This document shows, in pieces, positions 6,267 through 14,022 of a stretch of DNA of 18,584 bases. The notes below the pieces were generated by a model. It saw only the letters and a program-made list of their open reading frames with translations. It was not told the origin of the DNA and searched no databases. The DNA comes from Candidatus Kaiserbacteria bacterium. Lineage in GTDB: Bacteria; Patescibacteriota; Minisyncoccia; Phycocordibacterales; Phycocordibacteraceae. Each line of letters begins with the position of its first letter. The first letter of the stretch is position 1. The stretch spans positions 1 through 18,584 of the forward strand of contig JAHFMQ010000009.1 of assembly GCA_023267775.1 (NCBI GenBank), read 5' to 3'. The translations under genes were made by a program, and so were the position numbers.

Positions 6267-8660
6267 TTATTGCTTTACAGGAGTGGAGGGAAAGGAGAGG
6301 AGATTCGCTGGAAATGGATTCTTTCCGGCTTGAAGAGTTGTGAGCTGAGAAGCAACAGTCTTTGCGTTGTCAGCCGACATATCCGCGACGGCTTGCATTT
6401 GTTTTAATGCATTTGGAATGTCTCCCCGCTTCGCGTAAACAGCCGAGAGGAAGTAATGGGCGTTAGCAAATTGAGGATTTGCACTAACAGCTGCCGAAAG
6501 AGCGTTCGTTGCGCTCGTAAGATCACCTTCAGCCGCGCTCAAAATACCAACCTGAAAAAGAATATTTGGATTATTTGGTGTAAAGTACGCGGCAGCGAGA
6601 GCTGCGGCAAGAGCTTCTTTTACATTCCCATCTTGAACTTCAAGCTGCGACAGAAGGAAGATTGCATCGGTATAGTCCTGCTTGAGCGTAATCGCCATTT
6701 TGAGGTCATCTTTAGCCGCTTTGATATTTCTGTTTGCAATTTCAAGCTGAGCCATGACAAACGGTATCTGAGGATTAGTCGGACTCAGGGCCTTTCCTTT
6801 TTCGTACGCAGTCTTCGCACTATCATAGGCACCCGGTACGGAAAGCGGCACCGCTTTAGCGTAGAGATTGCCAAGCATCATCCAATTTTGATAATCGGAA
6901 GGAACAAGACGTGTTGAGGTCATCGCTGCATTTATTCCGGCTGAAAGAGCTTTCTGAAATTCTTGTTGGGCCTGGGCAGCTGACAAATTCGAAGAATTTA
7001 CAATGCGATCTAGTCGAGCACTGGCGACTACAGCTTCAACTTGATAGGCACTTGCGTTTGGAGCAAATGAGACAGAGTTCTGTGCAGCGTTATCCGCAGC
7101 ATCGAGATTACCTGATGTGTAGGCTATTCTGGATTTGTTTAACTCGGTCATAGCAATGTAATGACCGACCAATGAATACGCAACCGCCACTGACCCAAGA
7201 AGAACGAGAGTGAGCGAGAAGACAATAACAAATCCAAGACGTGGACTACGTGAGAAGACAATCCCCCACTGCTGACCTCCTGCAGCAAAACGAGTCGTTG
7301 AAACGAAAAGGCCAGTAAAGACGAACGCTAGTGTGAGTATCACTGTGCTTGGAAGAGCGAAGATTGCGATCGCGAAGAGATACAGTGAACCGACAAACGA
7401 AAGTATCGCAACATATCGAACATAACTATCTTGCGGAGCACGTCGAATCAAGACTCTCAGCCCAAACCCGACGAAGAGTAGGAGGAACGCGACCCATGCG
7501 ACCGCGCCAACAATACCCGTGGTAACGAATGATGTTGGAATAAAACCAATGCCCGACGTGAAATCAGTATTCCAATAAGGAGTTGCATTGAGGGACGCAT
7601 CACGATTTTTAAGCCATTCAACCCCAAACGTACCAGGACCTGAACCAAAGACTGCCGAAGTTGTATATAGTTTCTGTCCAACAGCAAGCGTCGATTGCCA
7701 AGAAGGACGAACGCTGATGATGCTGATATGTAATGAATTTGACATTCGATCACTCAGTGACTGACCCTGACCGCTTATCATCCCACCAATGAGGAAGAAA
7801 AGTGTTATGGCAAGTACGGCAAGAGGTACCGTGAACGAGTCATTTCCTTGATCTCCTCCAAGAGGAGCCTCATCAACAATAGTGGTATCGCCGACATCAG
7901 AATCTGAAGTGGCGGATTTGCGTTGCATGATCGCCTCGACAAAAAGACCTATGGAGACCAGGGCAACCATAATCCATGTCGGCAATGAATTCGCGATAGC
8001 CAAAAGGAAAAGTGCCCCTGCAAGGACAGCTAGCTGCACATAATAGTCGCGTTGCGGAAGATCAAATTCTCGAAGTGTGAGCAAAGCTCCAATGACTCCA
8101 AGTCCTAGAATGAATGCGAGATCTTCATATGTTCCGAGAATCGAAAACGAAGGTGAAATAGTGGCTGGGATATATTGTCCGAGGATTACAATCAGTATCT
8201 GAAGTGCCACAAGTACTCCGAATACCACACTACTTACTTTCAAGAAAGACTTGTAGTGTTCCGGTCGGCGTAACATAAAAGCTGCAAGTGTTCCGAGACA
8301 AGTCGCGGTAAGAATGAAACCGAATGTGTCGGGTTCGAGTGCGCTCCCCCAAAGAGCATTCGTGAATAGCGCTCCTGAAAATATTGAGGAGAGCCCGTAC
8401 GCAATCACTGGAAGCCATAACACACCGACAAGTGCAAAGGGAGGAAGAATGACATTGCCTCGACCGAGACGCGCGAGGATGTAGGTCGCGAGAGTAATGA
8501 GTGCCCCTGCGGAAAGGAGAAATGTTTTAGTAATAACAAACGGAACACTCGCTGATGGAATGTAAATAAAAATTCCTGCGACCAATGTAATTACGAGCAC
8601 CCAAATGCTTACACTTTCGAGAGAACGGCGCGGTGCGATCATTGAATGTTGCGGAGGCAT
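6267..8660 (-). CDS. O-antigen ligase/polymerase-like membrane protein with C-terminal TPR repeats
   Basis: The protein is 797 residues from ATG 8660. Residues about 1-500 contain around a dozen hydrophobic helices. A Wzy/O-antigen-ligase signature lies in the large outer loop: GSGPGTFGVEWLKNRD, then an aromatic-rich stretch and a GI-G-A-W helix. Residues about 520-780 form helical TPR-like repeats (for example AYDSAKTAYEKGKALSPTNP and NALSAAVSANPQFANAHYFL). Such proteins transfer or polymerise undecaprenyl-linked glycans or glycosylate proteins on the outer face. An ATG at 8708 would add 16 residues, but it overlaps the likely -10 box, so the inner start was chosen. The exact glycan substrate is unknown. 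Confidence 0.8.
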   Translation of the reverse strand: MPPQHSMIAPRRSLESVSIWVLVITLVAGIFIYIPSASVPFVITKTFLLSAGALITLATYILARLGRGNVILPPFALVGVLWLPVIAYGLSSIFSGALFTNALWGSALEPDTFGFILTATCLGTLAAFMLRRPEHYKSFLKVSSVVFGVLVALQILIVILGQYIPATISPSFSILGTYEDLAFILGLGVIGALLTLREFDLPQRDYYVQLAVLAGALFLLAIANSLPTWIMVALVSIGLFVEAIMQRKSATSDSDVGDTTIVDEAPLGGDQGNDSFTVPLAVLAITLFFLIGGMISGQGQSLSDRMSNSLHISIISVRPSWQSTLAVGQKLYTTSAVFGSGPGTFGVEWLKNRDASLNATPYWNTDFTSGIGFIPTSFVTTGIVGAVAWVAFLLLFVGFGLRVLIRRAPQDSYVRYVAILSFVGSLYLFAIAIFALPSTVILTLAFVFTGLFVSTTRFAAGGQQWGIVFSRSPRLGFVIVFSLTLVLLGSVAVAYSLVGHYIAMTELNKSRIAYTSGNLDAADNAAQNSVSFAPNASAYQVEAVVASARLDRIVNSSNLSAAQAQQEFQKALSAGINAAMTSTRLVPSDYQNWMMLGNLYAKAVPLSVPGAYDSAKTAYEKGKALSPTNPQIPFVMAQLEIANRNIKAAKDDLKMAITLKQDYTDAIFLLSQLEVQDGNVKEALAAALAAAYFTPNNPNILFQVGILSAAEGDLTSATNALSAAVSANPQFANAHYFLSAVYAKRGDIPNALKQMQAVADMSADNAKTVASQLTTLQAGKNPFPANLLSFPSTPVKQ

Positions 8661-8699
8661 AAGTACGTCTGAAAATAATATTTGATAATAATAACGTTC

Positions 8700-8705
8700 A
8701 GTATA
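8700..8705 (-). promoter_or_regulatory. Candidate -10 box for the O-antigen-ligase/TPR gene and downstream operon
   Basis: TATACT on the minus strand has TCGACA 15 nt upstream as a possible -35. Transcription would begin near 8693 and give a leader of about 33 nt before ATG 8660, without a Shine-Dalgarno. It lies back to back with the rnpB promoter. Confidence 0.4.
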
Positions 8706-8752
8706 CATCGGTGGTGCCCCTGTCGAGCCATCTCATCCACAGTCAATTTTTA

Positions 8753-8761
8753 TGGTATAGT
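8753..8761 (+). promoter_or_regulatory. Extended -10 promoter of rnpB
   Basis: TGG-TATAGT is an extended -10 element located 7 nt before the predicted 5' end of RNase P RNA. The -35 region is weak, as is common with extended -10 promoters. Confidence 0.65.
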
Positions 8762-8942
8762 GCGCACGGACTGAACTAGACGATCGCTCTACGGATAACA
8801 CCAAGGAGAGGAAAGTCCGAACATGTCCTGCATCAGGATTTCTTAAAAGGAACATCCTTGCAGGAGACAGGTAGCGGGTAACGCCCGTCGTCCGCAAGGA
8901 CAGAGGTGCCTACAGAGACGTCTACAAGCGAAAGCGCGTAGG

Positions 8943-8979
8943 CATCCCGCCCCACTTTTTTAAAAAGTGGGGCGGGATG
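8943..8979. repeat. Perfect 37-nt palindrome inside rnpB
   Basis: CATCCCGCCCCACTTTTT and its exact reverse complement flank a single central base. It forms a terminal arm of RNase P RNA, probably P12 or equivalent. Ribosomal and RNase P arms rarely pair this perfectly. Confidence 0.85.
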
Positions 8980-9040
8980 AGCTCTCTGGAAAACCAGAGA
9001 GGTGCAACGAACAAATCCTTACCCGCATGCAAGGCCGTGT

Positions 9041-9145
9041 CCAGCCCCAGTTTTGTTACGCGAGCACTCACGTTTCCTGCTCTCTTCAATAGTAAAAATA
9101 GAAAGAGCTATGGTAACCGCGTTCGTTTTACAAAACTGGGGCTGG
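9041..9145. repeat. 105-nt arm with perfect 16-bp closing helix inside rnpB
   Basis: CCAGCCCCAGTTTTGT (9041-9056) pairs exactly with ACAAAACTGGGGCTGG (9130-9145). Inside are GTTAC/GTAAC and a GCTCT/AGAGC hairpin. It replaces the much shorter P16-P17 region of the E. coli RNA. Confidence 0.75.
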
Positions 9146-9233
9146 AAGTGCCGCTCGAGCTACTAAGTAATTAGCAGCCCAGATAAATGATCGTCCACGA
9201 CAGAATTCGGCTTATCGGTTCAGTCTAAAAAAT

Positions 9234-9265
9234 GCAAAAACCTACGCTCCTGCGTGGGTTTTTGC
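9234..9265 (+). terminator. Rho-independent terminator of rnpB
   Basis: The 14-bp stem GCAAAAACCTACGC/GCGTGGGTTTTTGC (one G-T pair) has loop TCCT and a T-rich 3' strand. It lies 8 nt after the P1 helix. The A-rich left arm means it may also work on the minus strand. Confidence 0.85.
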
Positions 9266-9274
9266 TTAAACGAA

Positions 9275-9375
9275 GTGGCGGGAGATAATTTCAGAGGCGT
9301 CCGGAACATGACGATGTGAGGCAGAGCAAATTTTTAGCAAAAAATTATGCGGCCTCTGAAATTATTTCCTGCCAC
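9275..9375. repeat. Long inverted repeat, 24-nt arms, 101 bp in total
   Basis: GTGGCGGGAGATAATTTCAG... (9275-9298) pairs with the segment at 9352-9375, with 22 Watson-Crick pairs and 2 G-T pairs. An AATTTTT/AAAAAATT hairpin lies inside. It fills the gap between rnpB and the 3' end of the RNR gene. It may be a small non-autonomous mobile element or a structured 3' end for the RNR mRNA. No protein is encoded. Confidence 0.75.
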
Positions 9376-9383
9376 AACCCAAT

Positions 9384-11771
9384 TCAGATTATTTCGCACA
9401 CGCCAGCCGCACACGCTAACTCTTTTTTCATATCTGACTCATCTTGCCGTTCATACGCGTAGAGCTGCGAATAATCAACTTTCGGAAAGCGGGCCATGCG
9501 TTCTTCATATTCTTTTTCAGAAATCGTCTCATAGGGAGCAAGACGGTACACGTGATTTGAGCGAGGAAGGAAGGAAAGACCACCAATGATGTCCCAATTT
9601 TTCTGAATCCAGTCGATGACGCCAATCCACTCATCTTCACCGACTGAGACCGTTGCTGAAGGATTATGTTCAGTAAAGTTAAGTTTTACTCGCTTCCAGT
9701 ACTCGAGCTGATCAAGCGCGGTAAGATTGTCCTTAAAGCGTGCCTCCTTTGAATGGTCAGGGGCCTTCACTGGAAATTCAAATACATACGTATTTGCCTC
9801 CTCCATCGACTGCCCCACTTCCGGATAATACGGCACGCCCTGGTCACGCATCATCTTGAAAAGCGAATCCGTTGAGCTGATACGAACGCGGCGAATATAA
9901 TACGGCGCATGGCGCGGATGAATACCCGATGCACAGTTAAAGGTCTGTGAGACCGTGCCCGATGGCTTCACTGCAGTCACTGCCATCGATCGCTCGACAC
10001 CAAAACGTTTCGCGTAGGCCGCGTTCGTCTCTACTGCCAAGTCGCGCACTTTGCGCATGACCTCAGGCTGACGTGCCACCGGCGAATCCCACTGTCCGGT
10101 AACCGACACTCCGAGAAGACGTTCCTCCTTACAATGATCCGTCCATTCTTTAGAAATGTAGCCGAATTTCGTAAGCGTCGATTGGTATGTGCCGAGAATT
10201 GCGGCGAGTCGCACTTTGCGCAGAAGCGTTGCTTCAGTGTCATTTGCACGCGCAATGACTTCTGAAAGATTACAGAATTGCTTTGATTGAAGAATAATTT
10301 CCGCGCATGGATTGGTGCCGATAGACCCACGAACAACACCATCCTCTCCTATAAAACCAATCTTCTTGAAATGATCGACACGGCGCTTCGGAAAAGTTAC
10401 TGCAAGAGATCCGCGATTGAAGATACCTCGTTCGCCGGCACCGCTCTTCATGAGTGCAACCCATTCATCCATGAGCTCGGCATTTGTTGGCTGCATTTCA
10501 TATACCGCCGAGTTGTTTGCGACTGAACGATGAGGATCCGTCATGTAGAATTGACCTTTTTTAGCATCGCGCATCTCGACATCATCCAAGTCAGAGAGTG
10601 AAATCATCGCGGTGCGCCGGACTCCCCCAGCGACCACGCATTCACCGATCTTACAAATGAGGTCGTGAGCATCGATGGTACGCAACCGGCGTCCCTGACG
10701 AGCAAGAACTCGTTCGCGAGCAAATGCAAGTAGCGAGCGTAGCGGTTCAGGACCAGATGCTTTGCCGCCCATAGTCTTCAATCGTGCTCCCGCCGGACGA
10801 ATTTGAGAAAAATCGAAATCAATATCTTTGCCGGAATACCATGTTGTGAGTCCCATAGTAAGAGCCTCGCACCAACCCTCTTTCGAATCTGCAATTACAT
10901 GTATCGGCAATTTCTTTCCCATCTGCTTCATGATTTGTGGAAGCTGTTCAATGTTCTGACTCTCAACTGCAAACCCAACTCCGCATCCTTGCATTGAGAG
11001 ATACATAATTTCTGCAAAATCCTGGAGCTTCACCGGTGCGGTAAACGTACAATTATACGCACAGGTGTTGCAGCGACGCGCCGCTTCGCCCGAAAATTGC
11101 ATGAGACGCATCGATGGCATCACTTCTTGTTTCAAAATTCCCATACGTACTTCTGCATACTCTTTCTCGGTAAGTTTGTTACCAAGATTTTCGCGCATGA
11201 AGTTTATATAACGGTCGACAGTTTCAATCCATGTCTCTCGCCGACCCTCTTCCGGAATCCATTTCGCGTACGTGCGGAGATAGACGAACTCACCAAGCGC
11301 ATTTCCTTCAAAATATTTTTTACTTTCTTCAGAAAGTTTCTTCACATGCTCAGGAATTTCTATATGTGATGCGCGCAACTGTGCTCGCTTGTCGCGATAG
11401 AGAATGTACGCCTTCGCGGTCTTCACATAATCATTCAAAATAAGATATTTTTCGACAGAATCTTGAATACCTTCAACGGTTGGAAGAAAACTCTTGTATT
11501 TTTTTGCAAAACGTCCAAGCTCCCCTGCTACTTGATGCGTGATGAGGTTCGCATCATCCTGATCTCCCTCTTCTGCCGCAGTCATTGCCTTCCACACAGC
11601 TGCTGCAATCTTATCGAAATCAAATGGAACGAGTCGTCCATCGCGCTTCTCAATATTAGGAACCATTTCACGATAGCGGAGTGTTTCTTTTGAGACCGGT
11701 GGCTCTACTGCCTTCGGAGTGGTGGCAACGAGGGCCTTTGTGTGCACGTGAGCTTTTACGGTCTTGGTCAT
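9384..11771 (-). CDS. nrdJ: Adenosylcobalamin-dependent (class II) ribonucleoside-triphosphate reductase
   Basis: The 795-residue monomeric enzyme makes deoxyribonucleotides with an adenosylcobalamin radical, without oxygen. An N-terminal ATP cone (IEKRDGRLVPFDFDKI, about residues 40-55) comes first. The catalytic barrel has NPCAE (487-491) with thiyl Cys489 and Glu491, and Cys500 eleven residues later. The other substrate-reducing Cys lies in the 234-241 cluster. The C-terminal tail Cys787 and Cys792 (ACAAGVC) re-reduce the active site. The Cys489/Cys500 and tail spacings match the Lactobacillus leichmannii enzyme (C408/C419, C731/C736). No cobalamin riboswitch, NrdR box or cobalamin-synthesis gene is visible nearby, so B12 is probably taken up. 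No intein is present. Confidence 0.93.
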   Translation of the reverse strand: MTKTVKAHVHTKALVATTPKAVEPPVSKETLRYREMVPNIEKRDGRLVPFDFDKIAAAVWKAMTAAEEGDQDDANLITHQVAGELGRFAKKYKSFLPTVEGIQDSVEKYLILNDYVKTAKAYILYRDKRAQLRASHIEIPEHVKKLSEESKKYFEGNALGEFVYLRTYAKWIPEEGRRETWIETVDRYINFMRENLGNKLTEKEYAEVRMGILKQEVMPSMRLMQFSGEAARRCNTCAYNCTFTAPVKLQDFAEIMYLSMQGCGVGFAVESQNIEQLPQIMKQMGKKLPIHVIADSKEGWCEALTMGLTTWYSGKDIDFDFSQIRPAGARLKTMGGKASGPEPLRSLLAFARERVLARQGRRLRTIDAHDLICKIGECVVAGGVRRTAMISLSDLDDVEMRDAKKGQFYMTDPHRSVANNSAVYEMQPTNAELMDEWVALMKSGAGERGIFNRGSLAVTFPKRRVDHFKKIGFIGEDGVVRGSIGTNPCAEIILQSKQFCNLSEVIARANDTEATLLRKVRLAAILGTYQSTLTKFGYISKEWTDHCKEERLLGVSVTGQWDSPVARQPEVMRKVRDLAVETNAAYAKRFGVERSMAVTAVKPSGTVSQTFNCASGIHPRHAPYYIRRVRISSTDSLFKMMRDQGVPYYPEVGQSMEEANTYVFEFPVKAPDHSKEARFKDNLTALDQLEYWKRVKLNFTEHNPSATVSVGEDEWIGVIDWIQKNWDIIGGLSFLPRSNHVYRLAPYETISEKEYEERMARFPKVDYSQLYAYERQDESDMKKELACAAGVCEII

Positions 11772-11861
11772 AAATGAGCAATTAATAATCTATAAATAAT
11801 TTTGACTACTTCTTACCAACAAGTTTACTCCTGCTACAGAAAAATATACCTGTGGATAGAG

Positions 11862-12323
11862 TTATTCTGAAACGCTTGGAATATTTTTCAATAGGAGCGG
11901 AGTCCCGGTTGCTATTCCATGTGCGCGAGCAAAGCCAGCTGAAGTCTCGAGGACATAGCGTGCAGGGGTACTCGGATAAAAGACATTTGGATAACTTGAG
12001 GTTGCGACATCCTGAGCCGTCCAAATCACCTGCCCCCGCTCATTCAGCCAGAAGATATCGATGGGTATGAGCATATCTTTCATCCAGAAGCCATAGGTAT
12101 CGTCCTTAGCAAAGACAAACAGCATTCCTACGTCACTTTGGATACTTTCTCGGCCGCCGAGACCGCGTGCCTTCGCCACTATTGATGTCGCATACTCGAT
12201 CTTCAAGGACACTCCGCCGAAATAAAGGACATCTGGTCGCGGATCAGATGTCTTATATACAAAGAAGACGGTTACACCGACAATGATACTCACGACAAGT
12301 CCTATGTATAAATAGCGCATCAT
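11862..12323 (-). CDS. DUF192 family membrane-anchored protein
   Basis: The protein has 153 residues. The start at ATG 12323 was chosen because GAGGAGGAG lies about 10 nt upstream; longer forms to 12377 lack this. An N-terminal hydrophobic segment (YLYIGLVVSIIVGVTVFFVY) acts as a signal anchor, so the domain is outside the membrane. The DUF192 core is clear: ARGLGGRESI, then GMLFVF, then FWMKDMLIPIDIFWLN and a Val/Ile-Trp strand. The family is a small extracytoplasmic beta fold of unknown biochemical role. It is transcribed away from hemC and lies about 90 bp upstream of the RNR gene on the same strand. Confidence 0.88.
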   Translation of the reverse strand: MMRYLYIGLVVSIIVGVTVFFVYKTSDPRPDVLYFGGVSLKIEYATSIVAKARGLGGRESIQSDVGMLFVFAKDDTYGFWMKDMLIPIDIFWLNERGQVIWTAQDVATSSYPNVFYPSTPARYVLETSAGFARAHGIATGTPLLLKNIPSVSE

Positions 12324-12475
12324 ATGGGTTAGTAACTCCTCCTCACGACTGCAGTGCCGTGGCATATATCCATACATTAGATGCTACCACGCGACCTTAT
12401 CCGAAGGACCCGAAACTCTTTAATTTTTACCCGGCAAATAGTACCGGAAATGAGGTGAGATTTTTATACCTCCTG

Positions 12476-12481
12476 TATAAT
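12476..12481 (+). promoter_or_regulatory. -10 box of the hemC operon, near-leaderless
   Basis: A perfect TATAAT ends 9 nt before the hemC ATG at 12491, so the transcript would start within a few bases of the start codon. No good -35 box and no Shine-Dalgarno are seen. Confidence 0.6.
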
Positions 12482-12490
12482 CATCCGATC

Positions 12491-13408
12491 ATGAAAACAG
12501 ATAGAAAAATAATCATCGGCTCACGCGGTAGCGCGCTCGCACTCAAGCAAGTGGATATCGTGAAAGTCGCACTCGCAGCCGCTAACCCCGCCCTGACATT
12601 TGAAGTGCAAATCATTACAACGCGCGGCGATGTGAACCAAAACCCTATTCCGCTCGGCGCGATCGGCAAAGGCTGGTTCACAAAAGAAGTAGAACAGGGG
12701 TTGAGCGATGGATCAATTGACCTTGCAGTGCATAGCCTCAAAGATATGGCTCAAGAAATGCCTGTGGGACTCTGCATCGGCGCGTATCTTCCGCGCGAAG
12801 ACGCGCGCGACGCACTTATCACCAAACACGGACAACCTCTTGAAGAACTTTTGGCTGGCGCGGTGGTGGGTACCGATAGTGCGCGACGACAAATACAGAT
12901 GTTGGAACTGCGACCGGATGTCGTTATGCAGAGCCTGCGCGGGAATGTACTAACTCGACTTGAAAAACTTATGTCGGAAAATTATGATGCCATCATACTC
13001 GCGGCCGCAGGACTCAAACGACTTGGGTTGGAGCATAGGATCACACGTTATTTCGAACCGAATGAAATGACACCTGCACCAGGTCAAGGAATACTTGCCG
13101 TTCAAGTTAGAGAAGACAACGCGCCACTCCGGGAGATGCTCCGATATATAAATGATATAGACGCTGCACAGATAGCTAGCATCGAGCGATCCTTTTCAGA
13201 GACGACTGGCGGCGGATGTAAGTCCCCTACTGGTGCATACGCATTCCGCGAAGGGAACGAATACCGACTGATTGGCATGGTTGCGACCGATAACAAATCG
13301 GTTCTGCGTGACGAGATGCGTGTCCCCTTCGGCAAAAGCGCTGAGTTAGGAAAGACGCTTGCGGAAAAATTGTTACAGCAACTTGCTGGTCATGGGAAAA
13401 ATATTTGA
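12491..13408 (+). CDS. hemC: Porphobilinogen deaminase (hydroxymethylbilane synthase)
   Basis: The 305-residue protein condenses four porphobilinogens into hydroxymethylbilane. ATG 12491 begins MKTDRKIIIGSRGSALAL, the normal family N terminus; a frame extension to 12359 crosses the promoter and lacks homology. Catalytic Asp85 lies in DLAVHSLKD, the substrate-binding GTDSARRQ at 127-134 and SLRGNVLTRL at 148-157, and PGQG at 198-201. Cys243 in GGGCKSPTGAYA carries the dipyrromethane cofactor. All essential residues are present. It is the first gene of the plus-strand hem set and overlaps hemD. No hemA, hemL or hemB is next to it, so porphobilinogen must come from elsewhere. Confidence 0.96.
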   Translation: MKTDRKIIIGSRGSALALKQVDIVKVALAAANPALTFEVQIITTRGDVNQNPIPLGAIGKGWFTKEVEQGLSDGSIDLAVHSLKDMAQEMPVGLCIGAYLPREDARDALITKHGQPLEELLAGAVVGTDSARRQIQMLELRPDVVMQSLRGNVLTRLEKLMSENYDAIILAAAGLKRLGLEHRITRYFEPNEMTPAPGQGILAVQVREDNAPLREMLRYINDIDAAQIASIERSFSETTGGGCKSPTGAYAFREGNEYRLIGMVATDNKSVLRDEMRVPFGKSAELGKTLAEKLLQQLAGHGKNI

Positions 13409-14015
13409 GGCGCAAATACGCGTGAGGCGCAAAAAATTACCGCCACGATCTGCTGCCGCACTTACCCGCCTTGAGACGTATGATTGGATACTGTTTACGA
13501 GCAAACACGCTGTCGCTTTTTTTGATCGGGAGTTGCGCGCACGACACGTCACGCTCCCCAAACGGCCCCGTATTGCGGCGGTAGGCCCGAATACGGCGGA
13601 AGCTCTTCGCACCCTTAAACTCTCCGTGCACACGGTTTCTAAGAAGATAACTGCGAACGATTTGCTCAAGAAATTAAGGAGTGTCGAAGGGAAAAGTATT
13701 TTATTTCCCCGTTCAGCCATCGCGCCCCACGATGCTGTGAGCACTCTTCGTGGCAGAGGTGCGCGCGTAACTGTGCTGCTCCTCTACACCACCGAAGCGG
13801 CGCCACTCTCAAAGATCGACAAGTACGCCCTTCTGCAGGGTGCCTGCAGTAAGATTTTGTTCAAAAGCCCGTCTGGAGTTGAGGGACTTATGGGCCAGCT
13901 GAGTCCCGCGGAACGTCGCGTGGTACAAAAAATACCCGCCCTATGCATAGGACCCACCACGGCCGCAGCGGCTCGGGCAGCGGACTTTAAAAAAGTGAGC
14001 TACGATATACTATAA
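13392..14015 (+). CDS. hemD: Uroporphyrinogen-III synthase, short at the N terminus
   Basis: The enzyme closes hydroxymethylbilane into uroporphyrinogen III. Recognisable parts are YDWILFTSKHAVAFF (about residues 30-44), IAAVGPNTAEAL, a GKSILFPRS strand, and the second-domain LFKSPSGVEGL and CIGPTTAAAA, close to the usual FTS-nAV and aiGptTa patterns. At 207 residues it is shorter than the normal 240-260, and the first strand with its Thr-Arg-Pro motif is missing. The frame is open back to 13359 but overlaps hemC, and no TRP-like segment is found there. Start ATG 13392 overlaps the hemC end by 17 nt. Family good; full activity uncertain. Confidence 0.85.
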   Translation: MGKIFEAQIRVRRKKLPPRSAAALTRLETYDWILFTSKHAVAFFDRELRARHVTLPKRPRIAAVGPNTAEALRTLKLSVHTVSKKITANDLLKKLRSVEGKSILFPRSAIAPHDAVSTLRGRGARVTVLLLYTTEAAPLSKIDKYALLQGACSKILFKSPSGVEGLMGQLSPAERRVVQKIPALCIGPTTAAAARAADFKKVSYDIL

Positions 14016-14016
14016 T
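14011..14016 (+). promoter_or_regulatory. Internal -10 box before chdC
   Basis: A perfect TATAAT overlaps the hemD stop codon and ends 6 nt before ATG 14023, the spacing of a leaderless start. It may allow chdC-hemE to be expressed separately from hemCD. A chance match in an AT-rich junction is possible. Confidence 0.4.
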
Positions 14017-14022
14017 TACACC

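Larger units (their letters stand above)
8768..9227 (+). ncRNA. rnpB: RNase P RNA (bacterial type A-like)
   Basis: This is the catalytic RNA that matures tRNA 5' ends. Ends are set by the P1 helix GACTGAAC (8769-8776) pairing with GTTCAGTC (9218-9225). The conserved P4 core GAGGAAAGTCCGAAC is near 8808, ACAGAG is in the P7-P8 region, GCAAGGCC near 9029, and the 3' core CCACGACAGAATTCGGCTTA near 9195. At about 460 nt it is longer than the usual 350-400 nt. Two arms account for this: a 37-nt perfect palindrome (8943-8979) and a 105-nt arm (9041-9145) closed by a perfect 16-bp helix in the P15-P17 region. The arm contains GGTAA, which might serve as the CCA-binding loop. Confidence 0.96.

Noticed and set aside
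6236..6270. CTTCTGT/ACAGAAG hairpin between the O-antigen-ligase/TPR gene and murJ.
   Set aside because: The T-run is on the plus strand, where no gene ends; it is not a terminator for the minus-strand genes.
8977..9174. 65-residue ORF in rnpB.
   Set aside because: It lies inside RNase P RNA and is built from its paired arms.
12359..12490. Longer hemC reading frame.
   Set aside because: The extension crosses the TATAAT promoter and has no family similarity; ATG 12491 gives the normal N terminus.
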